From positions 29,049 through 93,048 of the forward strand of contig CAJVGD010000036.1 in NCBI GenBank assembly GCA_910890315.1: a stretch of 64,000 nt of DNA, written 5' to 3'. Below are positions 21,945 to 33,352 of this stretch, in pieces. The notes under the pieces were generated by a model. That model saw nothing but the letters and a program-made list of their open reading frames with translations. It searched no databases and had not been told where the DNA came from. A program made the translations under genes and the position numbers. This stretch comes from Serendipita indica DSM 11827 (lineage: Eukaryota; Basidiomycota; Agaricomycetes; Sebacinales; Serendipitaceae). Within the stretch, counting starts at the first letter, position 1; the number at the start of each line of letters is the position of its first letter.

Positions 21945-23383
21945 ACAGCTACGCAGTCCCCAGCTCGCGAAATAGCCGATTCATAGAGGACAACAGCCAG
22001 ACTGAACGTTGGGCATTGTCCAACTCTGGTCCAGACTGACTGAGGTACCAGTAGCATATTCCTCGAGTGAGGGAGAGGGAGAGATTGGGATCCGGCCTGG
22101 TGGGGGTTTCTATTCACGGGCAACGTGTCGGAGTCTCCATTCCAGTGTAAGAAACAGAGCTTGGGAACTCTCCCGGATACGTTGTCAACTGGTTATGGCC
22201 GACATCTGACAGACGGCGGTTCTTGGTTGATGATCAAATTATTTGGTCGTCTGTGGATTCTGTAGAATATAGCGAAATACGAATGCTATCTTGTAATGTG
22301 TGGCCTGCGAGTGGCGTGCTTGGTACCCCGAAATTTGGACTTCGCCAGAAGATCTAGACATCAACGCGTTCTGGGAGAGAGCTCGGTTGGTCTAGGGGAC
22401 GCGATATCTTCAGATTCGTACTCTTCTCGTGCAAGAACTCGTCCTCTTCGACTCGGCACGTCGCCAACATTGGGATTGGAAATAGCCACAGCGCAGTTTA
22501 TCGGTACGTTGCGCACCCCCAGCTATCCAAATTATCTCCTGTTATGGACATGCTGACACTGTATCACGTGTGTAGAGCTACACTCGACGAGCGCAACATT
22601 CCTGGCCCCGCCCGTTGCTCAACGCCGATAACAGCAACCGCCAGACGTCACCATTTTACATCGCTCTTGTTTATCCACGACTTAGAATCCATCTACACCT
22701 TTTCATAATTCACAGGTGAGCTCGTTGTCTCGCTCGCCGCAGCCTCTATGCACGTGTTCTCTCGCCATCAACATTGGCATTCGCTTAGTCTTATTACGCT
22801 CTCGTCGCCCCATTCAACGTTGGCCACTTTGCTGACATACCACAGATAACATGGCAAAGAAAAAGAAGGCAGCAGCAGCGAAGAAAGCTGAGGACGTCCC
22901 AACATCCACAGCCCCCACACCCGCCCTCGCATCACCGGCAGTCGAGAAGTCGCAGGAAGAGGCCTTGGGTGCCCTGATAAGCCAGGTTGACAATGCGGAG
23001 ACACCAAATCCAGAACCCACTGAAACACCTGCGCCGGCTGAACCAGTCGTCGAAACTCCTGCTCCAGAGGGTGGAAATGAGGTGGAAGAAGGTGCAGCTG
23101 CAACCACAGAACCAGCACAGGAATCTGCAGCAGCAAAGAAGAAAAAGAAGAAGAAGAAAACGGGTGCTGGTGCTGGTGGAGGCGAGACCAAGGACGACGA
23201 GGCGCCTGTGGAGAATGCTGGACAGGAAGAGACAAAGGAGGAACCACCAGCTGCTCCTCAGCAAACTGAGGAAGAAACGGAAGCTGCGCGTCTCAAAGCT
23301 GAGGAGGAGGCAGAGGCCGCTCGCAAAAAGGTTGAAGAGGAGCTTCTCGCATCTGCTGCTGAGCCGACTACAACCGCAGCCAA
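21945..23383 (+). repeat. Right copy of the 1.44-kb direct duplication
   Basis: Same orientation as 6861-8299 at a constant offset of 15084 bp. This copy runs on into the intact gene. The KDZ right end therefore sits about 915 bp upstream of the start codon and leaves only the duplicated upstream region as local promoter. Confidence 0.9.
22716..22845 (+). other. Probable 5' UTR intron of the coiled-coil gene
   Basis: ATTCACAG followed by GTGAGCTC at 22716, and an acceptor ACCACAG at 22845 only five bases before the ATG. The same signals occur in the left copy at 7632-7761. The splice is inferred from signals only. Confidence 0.5.
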
Positions 23384-26300
23384 GAAGAAGAAGAAAAAGG
23401 GCAAAGCTGCTACGCCGGCCGTCGAGAGTCAAGTCCAGTCGGCCGTCATGTCACCCACCGACGAGAACCCACCTGGAGTTGATGAAGGTCAAGGTTATTT
23501 CGCTGGTGGCACCACTCAACAAGAACCCGAATCTGCCCCTCAGCCGGAGCCAACAGTCCAGCAAGACTCTGTCACCCACGATGCACCTCCAAAGTCTCCA
23601 GCTCGCTCGACTCGTGGCCTGGATCCGACTTCACCAACAAACGATACATTTCTCAACGCTGGGAATACTGCTGCACCTCGCTCTCCTCTGCGTTCCCCAA
23701 TCAAGGACGCCTTTGCGGACTCGACAGACGCACCACCTATAGCTCCTCGCTCTCCGCTCCGCTCACCGGCACCATTAAATCCTGAGCACGCTCCTCCAAA
23801 ATCTCCACTTCGATCGCCGCTCAAAGATACCTTTTTAAACTCTGGAGACGCTCCACCTCACTCACCTGCGCGTTCGCCACAAAGATCGCCTCGTCCACTT
23901 CCCCAAGCACCGCTCCCGCCCTCTAGTCCACGTATTCCGCCTCTTCAAACTTCAATGCAGTCCCCTGAGAGGGGTCCTGGACACCCAACCCAAGGGCCTC
24001 CTTCGCCCGTCAACCGGCGAGAGCCTCAGCCGTCTCATGGATTTGGCTCGCCAGCTACGCCGCGCGACAACAACCAATCACCCCGTGGATTCGACTCTAA
24101 TCCTCGAGGGAACTCGCCAGTCAGACAACGTGGGCCTCCTCAACAAGGGCTCGGTGGGACGGGTGCTTGGGGAGCGTCGCCGGCCAGACAACGCGAACCT
24201 CCTCAGCAGAATCGTGGCTTTGGGTCGAGTGGGTTCGGAAACGATTCTCGTGGTGGAGGAGGTGGATTGGGCTGGGGATTTAGCTCTCAGCCAAAGCCGG
24301 CGCCGGCGCCTCCACAACAGACCAATTCTGGTGGGTTTGGCTTGGGTGGGTGGCTTGGAAGCGCGGCGACGTCTCTCTTTGGCGGATTTGGCGGCAATTC
24401 CCCTCCGCCCCCTGAGCCAAAGACTGGATTTGGCTTCGGTAGTTTGGGCGGTTCGCAACAGGGCGCACGAACACAGTCTAAACGTACATCGTTTGACAAT
24501 TATGAAGACCCGTTCAGGACACCCAGTCGGTTTGAGGACCCATACAAACAACCTCAGCAGTGGGAGGATCCATTCGCCAAACGAGGTGGACGTAATGCTC
24601 GGGAACAGCAGCACGTCTCTCCAACGTCTCCTACGGACCGGAGGACTGGATTCGGTAGTCTTGCCAACGCTCAACCCCTCTCAGCTGCAACGCCGACCCG
24701 TGTCGAACCAGAGCCAGAGCCAAAGCCAATCGTAGCACCTCAACCTGAACCTATAACGGTTGCGCCGGTGGCTCCAGCTGAGCCTCCTGCGTTCACTGTT
24801 ACAGAAGATCCGCACAAAGAGGGCGGACATGCCGCTACCGAGCAGCCCAAGTTTGACGCTTGGTTCGACCCTCCACCACCGGAAGATGAGGAAGAGGTCG
24901 CCGTTGCCGAAAAATTCTTGGGAGAGCAGCTCGACCCGAGTTTCCGTCGAGACAATGTCGATTTCCAAGAGGTTGGCTTGGACGGTGGAGATGCTGCCAT
25001 GGAACTTGGAAGAACGCCCATGAAAGCTGCGGCGGTCGAATTGCCCAAGTCGCCCTTCATCGGTGGTGGTGCCAAAATTGACGAAGTGGACCCTTGGGCG
25101 ACACCAAAGAGTACAGCAGGTGTGGCGTTGCCAAAATCGCCGTACCTTGGTGCAGGAACGATTGACGGTGCACCACGATCGCCTGCCCATGTAGCAAACG
25201 ATCTCGAAGGTCCACCAAAGTCTCCTCGTATTGCGCCGAGTCGGGCTCGTACCCCACTTCCCGAGATTCCAATGACTGCGGAGATTGTAGACCGACCCAA
25301 GACGCCTGTCGTGGTTGATGATCCACCGCCACCGCCAGCAGCAGAACCCGTCGCTCCAGAGCCTCAAACGCCAGTCGAGCCTCTTGAAGAGGCGTCGAAG
25401 CCCGGTGCCAAAAAGAAGAAGAAGAAAAAGGGTGCCAAAGCCAAGGAGGAAACATTTTTGTCTCCCGAGACCCCAGCTGGAGAGGATGAGGAGAAGACGC
25501 TCATGCAAGAGCGCGCCGAGCTCGAAAAGAAGAAAAAGGAGGAAGAGGAGCGTGCCGAGGCGGAACGTATCGCCGCTGAGGAGAAGGCTGCTGAGGAGCG
25601 TCGTCTTGAGGAAGAGCGTCTCGAACAGGAGAGAATTGCAGAGGAACTTGCTGCTGAAGAAGCACGGCTCAAGGCTGAAGAGGAGGAAAGAATCCGACTT
25701 GCTGAAGAAGAGGCTCGTCTCGAGGCGGAACGCGTAGCAGAAGAGGAAGCACGTATCGCTCGCGAGAAACTTCAGGAGGAGCAAGCCCGTGCCGCTGCAC
25801 GAGAAGCTGCCATGATCGCTGCCGTCGAGGCTCGTCGCGCCGCCGAAGCCGAAAAGGAAAGATTGGCCAAGGAGGCTGCTGAAGAGGCAGAACGGCTCGA
25901 AAAGGAGCGCATCGAAAAGGAGGAAGAAGCTCGACGTGCTGCAGAGGAGGCGGAACGGCTTCGGAGAGAAAAGGAGGAAGAGGAAGAGAGGAATAGGAAA
26001 GAAAAGGAAGAAGAGGAGAAACGTCGCGCGAAGCAAGAGGCTGCGATGATCGCAGCTATTGAAGCACGTAGAGAAGCCGAGGCTGCAAAGGCACGCGAGT
26101 TGGCAGAGGCCGCAGAAGAGGCGGAAAGGGCACGCATTGCAGAGGAAGAGGCTCGAGCGGCGAGAGAGGCCAAAGAAAAGGAGGAACAAGAGGAAAGAGA
26201 GCGTGAAGCTGCGATGAAGGCGCGACGGCAAGCGTTGGCAGCCGCTGCGTCGTTTGCGGCTATCGAGGCCAAACGCGCGGCAGATGAGAGAAAACGCCTC

Positions 26301-27734
26301 GAAGAGGAACGCAAACGGTTGGAAGAAGAAAGGATTCGTGCAGAAGAGGAGGAGAAACTCCGCGCAGCAGAGGAAGAACGTCGTTTGGCACACGAGCGCG
26401 AGGTTGAAGCAGAGTTGGCTCGCATCGAGGCGGAGCGTATCGCCGAGGAGGAGCGTATCGAAGCCGAACGTCTCGCTGAAGAAGAGAGATTGCGCATCGA
26501 ACGCGAGGAGGCAGAGGCTAGACAGGCAGAAGAGGATCGACTGGCATTCGAGGCCGCAGAAGAGGAAGCACGCAGGCTTGTCGCCGAGGCCACTGCAAAG
26601 ATTGAAGAGGAGAGAAGATTGCAAGAGGAAGCAGAGGCGGAGGAGAAGCGACAGGAAGAGGCCAGACTCAAGGCCAATGCAGAGGCCGAAAAGCAGCGGA
26701 AGAGCGAAAAGAAGAAGAAACGCAAGCAGGGCAAGGACGATGCTGCTGCACGGCTGGAAAAGGAGCGCAAGGATCGCGAGGAAGCGGAGCAACGCGAGCG
26801 TGAAGAACGCGAGGAGCAGGAGAGACTCGCCCTCTTGGAGGCCCAGAGACTCGAGGCGGAGAACCAAGAGATGGAACGTATCGCTCGCGAGCTGGAAATT
26901 GCCCGATTGGAAAGAGAGCGTATCGCGCGCGAAGAGGAAATCCGCCGTCTCCAAGAAGCCGAGGCTGCACGTTTGGAGCAAGAGCGACTCGAGCAAGAGA
27001 GAATCCGGCTTGAGGAAGAAAAGGCCGAACGAGAGCGCCAGGAGGCTGAGCTCGAAGCCCAGCGCATCGAAAATGAGCGTCTGGAGCGTCTCCGCATCGA
27101 GGAAGAGCGGCGTCTAGAGTTGGCACGCTTGGAACAAGAGAGACTGGAGGAAGAAGCCAGAAGACACGCCGAGCGCGAGAAACAGCGATTGGCCGACGAG
27201 GCGCGCGAGTTGGCTGCCAAACTCGAAGCTGAACGAATCCGGCAGGAAGAGGAGAGACGCGAGGCCGAGAGACTGGCACAGCTGGAGAAGGAGCGCGCGG
27301 AGCAAGCGGCGGCACAGGCTTCCACCAACGAGCGCGAGATTACTTCCAAGGATCTTGAAGACCGCTTCGCTACTCTGCGGTTATCACGTATTCGCAAGAC
27401 GGACTTGTGGCTGAAGATGCCGGAACCGGATCAGGCGGAGAGTGATGCGCCCAGCGCGCCTTCAAGTCCTCGGTCTGGTGCGAGCATGAGTCCAGTTTCG
27501 AGTGATTTGGACGAGGCGAGCGACTTGGGCCAGCCGCCGGATAGCCCTCGCTTTGACCCAGACTCGCCACTTCCAACGCGCAAGATTGTGTATCCAGTTG
27601 GGGATCTGAGGCAGCTCAAGGACTTTGGCATGAATTCGACGCGGTCAATTGCGAGTAGCGTCGCTCCAGTCGCACCGTCAAGTCCGCCCCGTCAGGCAAC
27701 ACCCTTGTTGTTGATGAATGGGACGAAGCGATGA
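22851..27734 (+). CDS. Large Lys/Glu/Arg-rich coiled-coil protein with Ser-Pro repeats
   Basis: A single uninterrupted exon of 1627 codons. Residues 1-190 are Lys/Ala/Glu-rich with two poly-Lys blocks (KKKKKKKKT near 97 and KKKKKKGK near 175). Residues 245-400 carry repeated PPKSPLRSPLKD-like units, likely proline-directed kinase sites. Residues 400-560 are Gly/Phe/Gln/Pro-rich with GFGS motifs. Residues 700-860 contain further KSPFIGGG/KSPYLGAG repeats, WATPKS and another poly-Lys block. Residues 880-1490 form an almost continuous charged helix of EEERxRxEAE type, long enough for a single alpha-helix or coiled coil. A short Ser-Pro-rich tail follows. No enzymatic domain is seen; a cytoskeletal or membrane-contact scaffold is one possibility, not shown. 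The upstream region and first 177 codons exist twice (see 6861-8299). Confidence 0.8.
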   Translation: MAKKKKAAAAKKAEDVPTSTAPTPALASPAVEKSQEEALGALISQVDNAETPNPEPTETPAPAEPVVETPAPEGGNEVEEGAAATTEPAQESAAAKKKKKKKKTGAGAGGGETKDDEAPVENAGQEETKEEPPAAPQQTEEETEAARLKAEEEAEAARKKVEEELLASAAEPTTTAAKKKKKKGKAATPAVESQVQSAVMSPTDENPPGVDEGQGYFAGGTTQQEPESAPQPEPTVQQDSVTHDAPPKSPARSTRGLDPTSPTNDTFLNAGNTAAPRSPLRSPIKDAFADSTDAPPIAPRSPLRSPAPLNPEHAPPKSPLRSPLKDTFLNSGDAPPHSPARSPQRSPRPLPQAPLPPSSPRIPPLQTSMQSPERGPGHPTQGPPSPVNRREPQPSHGFGSPATPRDNNQSPRGFDSNPRGNSPVRQRGPPQQGLGGTGAWGASPARQREPPQQNRGFGSSGFGNDSRGGGGGLGWGFSSQPKPAPAPPQQTNSGGFGLGGWLGSAATSLFGGFGGNSPPPPEPKTGFGFGSLGGSQQGARTQSKRTSFDNYEDPFRTPSRFEDPYKQPQQWEDPFAKRGGRNAREQQHVSPTSPTDRRTGFGSLANAQPLSAATPTRVEPEPEPKPIVAPQPEPITVAPVAPAEPPAFTVTEDPHKEGGHAATEQPKFDAWFDPPPPEDEEEVAVAEKFLGEQLDPSFRRDNVDFQEVGLDGGDAAMELGRTPMKAAAVELPKSPFIGGGAKIDEVDPWATPKSTAGVALPKSPYLGAGTIDGAPRSPAHVANDLEGPPKSPRIAPSRARTPLPEIPMTAEIVDRPKTPVVVDDPPPPPAAEPVAPEPQTPVEPLEEASKPGAKKKKKKKGAKAKEETFLSPETPAGEDEEKTLMQERAELEKKKKEEEERAEAERIAAEEKAAEERRLEEERLEQERIAEELAAEEARLKAEEEERIRLAEEEARLEAERVAEEEARIAREKLQEEQARAAAREAAMIAAVEARRAAEAEKERLAKEAAEEAERLEKERIEKEEEARRAAEEAERLRREKEEEEERNRKEKEEEEKRRAKQEAAMIAAIEARREAEAAKARELAEAAEEAERARIAEEEARAAREAKEKEEQEEREREAAMKARRQALAAAASFAAIEAKRAADERKRLEEERKRLEEERIRAEEEEKLRAAEEERRLAHEREVEAELARIEAERIAEEERIEAERLAEEERLRIEREEAEARQAEEDRLAFEAAEEEARRLVAEATAKIEEERRLQEEAEAEEKRQEEARLKANAEAEKQRKSEKKKKRKQGKDDAAARLEKERKDREEAEQREREEREEQERLALLEAQRLEAENQEMERIARELEIARLERERIAREEEIRRLQEAEAARLEQERLEQERIRLEEEKAERERQEAELEAQRIENERLERLRIEEERRLELARLEQERLEEEARRHAEREKQRLADEARELAAKLEAERIRQEEERREAERLAQLEKERAEQAAAQASTNEREITSKDLEDRFATLRLSRIRKTDLWLKMPEPDQAESDAPSAPSSPRSGASMSPVSSDLDEASDLGQPPDSPRFDPDSPLPTRKIVYPVGDLRQLKDFGMNSTRSIASSVAPVAPSSPPRQATPLLLMNGTKR

Positions 27735-28060
27735 CTGAGGGTATGTGCCATTGATACAATGTCGATCATTGCTGACGAGTTGGGTAGACGACGGGATTTT
27801 GACGTGGACGCTCTGAGCTTGTGCATTGCTTTCATTTATTGAACTATGGCTGTGTATGATTACTTGCATTCTATGACTTGGTTCCCTGTTGAGCTCTTTG
27901 ATGAACCTCGACCACTTGATCGTGTCGCGAATCTTGAGTTCAAACATGGGCCATGAATAGCTCGTTTATCGCCATCACATCGATTCTGATCGTCTTTGTG
28001 TGCTGACATGGTCAGGCGGTGCCTCTGACTCTTGGCTCCCTACGCCTCCGAGAGGGACTG
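27735..28060. other. Intergenic; left edge of the GTPase/P450 tandem array
   Basis: About 325 bp. From about 27815 (GCTTGTGCATTGC, TTCATTTATTG, GGCTGTGTATGATTAC) it resembles 31678-31760 downstream of the first P450. Part of the array unit therefore starts in what is now the 3' flank of the coiled-coil gene. Confidence 0.55.
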
Positions 28061-29071
28061 ATGGCACAAGTTCGATATGACTATCTGCTACGAGTGTGTT
28101 GTCTCCTTATCACTAGTAACTGCTAAGAGGCATTTGCGTGGGTGTCAACTGGCCTACTATCCTCACAGGTCCTGCTTGTTGGGGATGCCGGAGTCGGCAA
28201 GAGTTGCTGTGAGTCCTTTGATATACATCTTCTGATGCGGATACTCCAACTCCTCCGAAACAGTGCTATCGCGGTTTATGCATGACCAATTTGAGCTCGC
28301 ATACAACCTGAGAGTGGGATGTGACCTTGGGATAAAGACGATCGAAATTAGTGGACACGATGCGAGGATCATTATTTGGGATATTGGTCAGTTGCAGGAG
28401 CAGTTTCAAGGGGTGTCGCTGTTGACCGGTTTTCCTTTAATATACAGCCGGTCATGAACGTTTTCACACCATAACAGCAAGGTATATGACATTTAACCAA
28501 TGAGTGATGCCTTCGGCTTACTTGTGGATAGGTATTATCGCGACGTGGAGGCCATTGCGCTCGTCTACGATATCACCTCACGCCAATCATATAGGAATCT
28601 TGCCTATAAAGTCAAAAATATCCACACTCTGGCACGACCGGTCCGTTTTCTTTCATTCCCATCTTCACAATGGCTCACCATCTCAGGACACGACGGTCGT
28701 GCTCATAGGAACCAAGGCGGACTGTGAACCCCTCCGACAAGTCTCGTCAGATGAGGGACGAATGTTCGCTGCAGAACACGGCAAGACTTTTCTAGAGACT
28801 TCAGCGCTCGAGACCGAAAGCGATAGGGATAACGTACATACGGAGTTTATGACCATCCTTACCGGTTAGCTCGTTTTTGATACGCTGATTATGACCTAAT
28901 TCCCCAGTAGAAGTGTACTTGAACAAGAGGTATCGGGAATTGGACCAATCGACACTCGATTCATTAGCTATGATCGAGAACAGAAAGAACATCTGGTTAT
29001 CTTTCATGCCGTCGGCTGCGATTATGCCGAAAGCTGCTGGTAGGCGTGCACATTTGATAAAATCCGGTTAG
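28061..29071 (+). CDS. Rab-like small GTPase, copy 1 (degenerate)
   Basis: Tiny first exon MAQVRYDYLLR (28061-28093), then exons from 28169, 28264, 28448 and 28532 onward separated by 50-75-nt introns. G1 is GDAGVGKS; G3 is WDIAGHE instead of WDTAGQE, so the catalytic Gln is His; G4 is TKAD, with Thr for the usual Rab Asn as in Rho proteins; G5 is ETSAL. Switch I reads YNLRVGCD, so the Mg-binding Thr is Arg. The layout (YDYLLRVLLVGD start, SYYR/RYYRD block) is closest to Rab2/4/14-type Rabs. Compared with copies 2 and 3 a one-base loss near 29030 shifts the last codons, removing the terminal Cys-Trp and adding RRAHLIKSG. Both hydrolysis and membrane anchoring look compromised; it may be a decaying paralogue. 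Confidence 0.78.
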
Positions 29072-29475
29072 TATAGGTTTGGCAAGTCCTTGTCTCATAG
29101 TGGAGCGGTGCAGGGGCTCATGAGGAGAGTGGTTGAGTGTGTACCTCATTTGGTTTGCCAACCATCTCCGTCTATGGCGGAGTAGACGCTGTCCTTCCTA
29201 TTCAAATATCCAATCCTAACGCAGCCAATGCTTTTCGTCAAGCAACATCTATTGATTCAACCATCTATTGCTCCATGTGAGCCGCTGCTTATGCTATAAC
29301 TCGCTAGATGAACAGGGTTCGGCATTATATTTCCGATTTCGACGGCGTTGGTAATACCGCAAAGACGCCAGAAGCTTATTCAAGGCGCAGGCCAGTGGCG
29401 ACCGGTGCCTCGCCCAATTCCCACCATTTCAGCCGACTATGATGGACTACTGGAACTTGAACTCCCCGTCTTCCC
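29072..29475. other. Intergenic between GTPase 1 and P450 1
   Basis: About 400 bp expected to contain the P450 promoter. A 61-codon frame at 29348-29533 overlaps the P450 start in another frame and is not considered real. Confidence 0.45.
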
Positions 29476-31518
29476 ATGTCTCTCCTATCCTCTTTACGCG
29501 AATTATCCTTCTCTAGCGGCTCCCTCTACGTAGTTGGTAAATATATCTTTGGCATCTTCGTTGTGGGCCAACTCGTCGTTATCCTGGCGTCATGGAGGAT
29601 CATCAAGTCCACCCTACGGCCGTGGTACAATCCATCTCCTCTAAGGGTGCTCAAGGGTCCCGCCGGCGGCTCCGTCATGTTAGGCCAGATGCTGGCTTAT
29701 AGCATGCCTTCACTAGAGCCTGATGCGTGGTTGCATCGGGTCACAAAGAAATTTGGACCCGTCGCGGTTATCAGAGATACTTTCAACGTACGAGCTTACT
29801 AGGAAGCGCTGGTAATGGATTCTGACTAGTTTGGGTTTTGCAGGTCAGCACACTCTGGACCACCGACCTCAAAGCCATCGCCTATGTCCTCAACAATCCA
29901 CAAATCTACCATCGTCCCGAATCCTTGCGGTATTGGTTCAAAGAGTTTATTGGGGACGGTCTCGTCTACGCGGAGGGCGAAGCCCACCGCCGCCAGCGGC
30001 GCATCATGAATCCGGCCTTTGGAGCCACGCCAATACGAGAGATGACGAAGATATTTGTAGATGTGTCCAGTGAGCTCTGCAGCGAGATGCGCGCCCTATG
30101 CTCAGCACCAGCCAATTCAAAGAGCATGTTCGATGGCGCGGTGAAAGAACAGAAGTTCACGGAGGGATGGACAGAAATAGACATGGCAGAATGGACCTCT
30201 CGAGGCGCACTGGACATGCTCTCGCTGGCCGCATTCCAATACCCGCTTAACACCCTTCACCGATCTCGCAGTTCGAATGACTATGGACTCTTTCACGCCC
30301 TCGAAGATGTCTATACATCTTCTGCTATTAATTTTCCGCTCATGCTGCTGCGAGGATGGATACCACTGCTCCGTTTGCGTATGTTCGAATGGGATGATAC
30401 AAGCGCACGGATGAACCGCCTCCATGGCTCGGTGAAGAGGTTGGCAACAAGGTTGATCCAGGAGAGAACAGAAATGATTCGAGGGGGCCAGATCAGCGCG
30501 GGGGACAGGGATGTCCTAACACTCATAGTACGAGCCATGCTGGATGACCAGAAGAGTAGAAGTATGAGCGAAGAGGAAGTTATTGGACAAATTATGACCC
30601 TTATCATCTCCGGTAAGCTCATTCCTGCCGTTCTTTTAGTCGTTGATCCTCTGTTATAGGCCACGAGACGCCTGCCTCAGCAATGGTATGGGCGCTACAT
30701 TCACTCAGCCATGCTCCAGAAGTCCAAAACAAACTGCGCCTCGAAGCGAAATCGATCCTTCAAAACTCACCTAATCCAACGCTCGACGAGCTCAACTCAC
30801 TCCCATACCTCGATAATGTCGTCCGTGAGGCGCTCCGCTTGCATTCGCCCGGCGCATGGATGGAACGTACTCCACAGACTGTGGATATTATTCCCGTTGG
30901 AACACCCTATGAGGACCGTTTTGGAAATATGCGGGATCATATCACGTGAGTCACTTTTCCTTGCCCAGCTTATCCTGAGCGGTGGCTGTAGGATCTCTCC
31001 TGGAGACAAAGTCCGGATCAGCGTGCTAGGTATCAACCGCCGGGAGGATATTTGGGGACCGGACGCGCGTGAGTTCAAGTGCGTCCTCATTCCATTTCTC
31101 AAATACATTTGACCAACCTGGTGATCTAGTCCAGATAGATGGGACAACCTCCCACAAGAGGCTGAGAAAATACCTGGTATCATCGCAAACTCGATGGTCT
31201 TTTCAACTGGCCCACGGGGCTGTATTGGTTTTCGCTTCGCGATTGCGGAGTGAGTTTTGCTCACACATAGCTGACGTCTCGCTAACCAATACTTTGTGTA
31301 GGATGAAGGCTATGCTTTACATGCTCATCCGAGATTTCGAGTTCGAAGCGGCAGTTCCCAAGGAAAAGGTCATTCGTCGGCCTCAGTGAGTCGTTACATT
31401 CTCTGCTTATATATGCTGACAAATATGCAGAGTTGTTTCCCGTCCAACCCTCAGAGGCGAAGGCGTGAGTCGCTTGCCGATCCGTGTTCGGCCTATCAAG
31501 ATTACATGCTTGACATAA
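29476..31518 (+). CDS. Cytochrome P450, tandem copy 1
   Basis: Heme-thiolate monooxygenase of the ER membrane; substrate unknown. Seven exons can be placed: 29476-29787, 29844-30612, 30660-30945, 30992-31078, 31130-31249, 31302-31385 and 31431-31518, giving about 581 residues, slightly above the usual 500-550. A membrane anchor (IFGIFVVGQLVVILAS) begins near residue 23. The WFKEFIGDGLVYAEGEAHRRQRR block is the B'-C region. The I-helix GHETPASAM follows an intron; ExxR is EALR; the PERF-equivalent is PDRW; the heme loop is FSTGPRGCIG. Nothing essential is missing. The neighbouring GTPase genes are unrelated in function as far as known; both were copied together with a second P450. Confidence 0.92.
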
Positions 31519-31839
31519 CTGGATATGGCCATGATAACTTCGTTTCTCATCCGTGGGTAGTGCTGGTTTCTGTTGACCAACGTGACGAGGCGAGGATAGA
31601 GACATGTGCAATTGACACGTTGCCGACGATAACGAGCCAGTTGAAAAGTCGAGAGTTTTTGATGCCAACCCTCGAGGCTTGTGTATTGCCTTCATTTATT
31701 GGCAATGGCTGTGTATGATTACCGCACTTCTATAAACTGATTTCCTGTTCCCATTGGTCAAACAGAAGTCACTGGATCAAGTTACGAATGATAGACACAG
31801 GATAAGTCGCCAATACCTCATTTTGGTCCATCGTGGCTG
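31519..31839. other. Intergenic; repeat-unit junction
   Basis: About 320 bp; 31678-31800 resembles the flank at 27815-27960, marking the boundary of duplicated units. No gene is seen. Confidence 0.5.
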
Positions 31840-32806
31840 ATGGGCATGCCGACGTGGCTAGAGTGGGCGCCTATTTCCTCCCGAATATTAGAAATCCCTT
31901 GGAGATATCGGTATGTGCCTCAACTGATGCGATATCCTCAGCTCGCGCTCGTTGGTGATGTTGGTGTAGGCAAGAGCTCCTGTGAGTCCTTTCATACGTG
32001 CATTTCTGTGTGGATACGATTACTCTGGGGTAGTGCTATCGCGGTTTACGCATGACCGTTTTGACCCTGTTTACAAGTCAACCGTAGGATGTGACTTTGG
32101 GCTGCGGACAATCAAAATCGATGACCACAATGCAAAGATTCAGATTTGGGACACTGGTGAGCGGGGAAATGCTCTGTATTAAACGTGGCTGTTGAACACT
32201 GTCAGCTGGCCAAGAGCGTTTTCATACAATTACGGCTGGGTGCGCAACATCACAATTATGGAGATCATTTAATGAGTTGAATTTTGAACAGACATTACTA
32301 CCGCATGGAGTGCATTGTGATTGTCTACGATGTTACCTCACGCGAGTCATACATAAACCTCTCCTATTGGATGAAGGTGGTTCGCGAGAAGGCCCAGCCC
32401 GTTCGTTCTCTGTCTGTCCCGCTGTGAAATTGGCTGACCAAGTCAGGACGCGGTGATGGCGCTCATAGGTACCAAGACAGATTGCGGACGTCTCCGACAG
32501 GTCTCTTCAGATGAGGGGCGGATGCTCGCTGCGGAGTATGGCATGACTTTTCGGGAAACTTCTGCACTGGAAAATGACGATGAAAAGGGTAAAGTGCATG
32601 CGGCATTTACGGCCATCCTTACCGGTCAGCCCTCTCTCATTATACGCCGACTATGATCTGATGTTCAAGTAGAGGTGTACTTGAACAAGAGGTATCGGGA
32701 GCTGGACCAATGGACACTCGATTCATTAGCTGTGGCTGACACCGGAAAGAGTATCTGGTTATCTCCCTCACCTCGTTCTGGAATTATGCCGACACGCTGC
32801 TGGTAG
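31840..32806 (+). CDS. Rab-like small GTPase, copy 2 (N-terminus rearranged)
   Basis: From the P-loop on (GDVGVGKSS) the exon pattern equals copies 1 and 3: LLSRFTHDRFDPVYKSTVG, then WDT joined to AGQERFHTITAG, HYYRMECIVIVYDVTSRES, G4 as GTKTD, G5 as ETSAL, and the C-terminus GIMPTRCW. Switch I keeps Thr (STVG) and switch II keeps Gln, so this is the only copy with both catalytic-site residues. The first exon seen in the other copies (MAQ..YDYLLR) is missing; the frame instead opens at 31840 with MGMPTWLEWAPISSRI and runs straight into the P-loop exon. Either a new start evolved or the gene is damaged at the 5' end. The C-terminal Cys-Trp is not a CAAX, CC or CXC motif. Confidence 0.72.
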
Positions 32807-33352
32807 ACGTGCATATAGCTTACGAGAGTACTGGGGAAAATAGCGAACCTGAATATGAATCCATACGAACCTGAAACTGGACATCGGATATTGAGCTGAT
32901 GAGCACATAATGAGTATACGGGTTGTCCATAATTATGCATGCACCGGATACGAGGTGTTATACAAATGAGAGTGAATGAAGGACTTGCTACTATATAAGA
33001 TATATTGCAACGTCGCACCGAGATACAATAACCATAGTTAGTTTGCAGTAACTCTCTTTCTCTCACCTGCTGTAACAATTCAACGTGGGACCTGAAATAA
33101 CCACCTGATATCTTTGCATGAATGCTCGATACAACGGGATTTGCATGGTTACAGGTATTCTGTGACCCGTTTCCTGTTGAGCTCATTGATGAAATTTGAA
33201 CAACTCGGCCAATTAGCCGCGACCATTGAACGCCAATGCGAGGTATGAATAGATTCCTTTGCCTCAGTTGGTCGTTTTGATTGTCTTCGTTTACTGACGT
33301 GGCCGGGCGGGCGTCTATCTTCCTTGGCCCTTGACGCATCTGAGAGGGATTG
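32807..33352. other. Intergenic between GTPase 2 and GTPase 3
   Basis: About 545 bp. The last 200 bp (from about 33165) resemble the region just upstream of GTPase 1 (CCTGTTGAGCTC, TTGTCTTCGT, TGACATGG-like words). The P450 expected here if the array were regular is absent. Confidence 0.5.

Noticed and set aside
24681-26996. 771-codon minus-strand open frame rich in Leu, Phe and Ser
   Set aside because: It is the antisense of the Glu/Lys/Arg coiled coil; GAG/GAA/AAG codons read as CTC/TTC/CTT and give few stops. No family resemblance.
25772-27397. 541-codon minus-strand Ser/Arg/Ala-rich frame
   Set aside because: Same cause: another antisense frame of the coiled-coil region.
31519-33352. 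A third P450 next to GTPase copy 2
   Set aside because: No I-helix, ExxR or heme-loop sequence in this interval.
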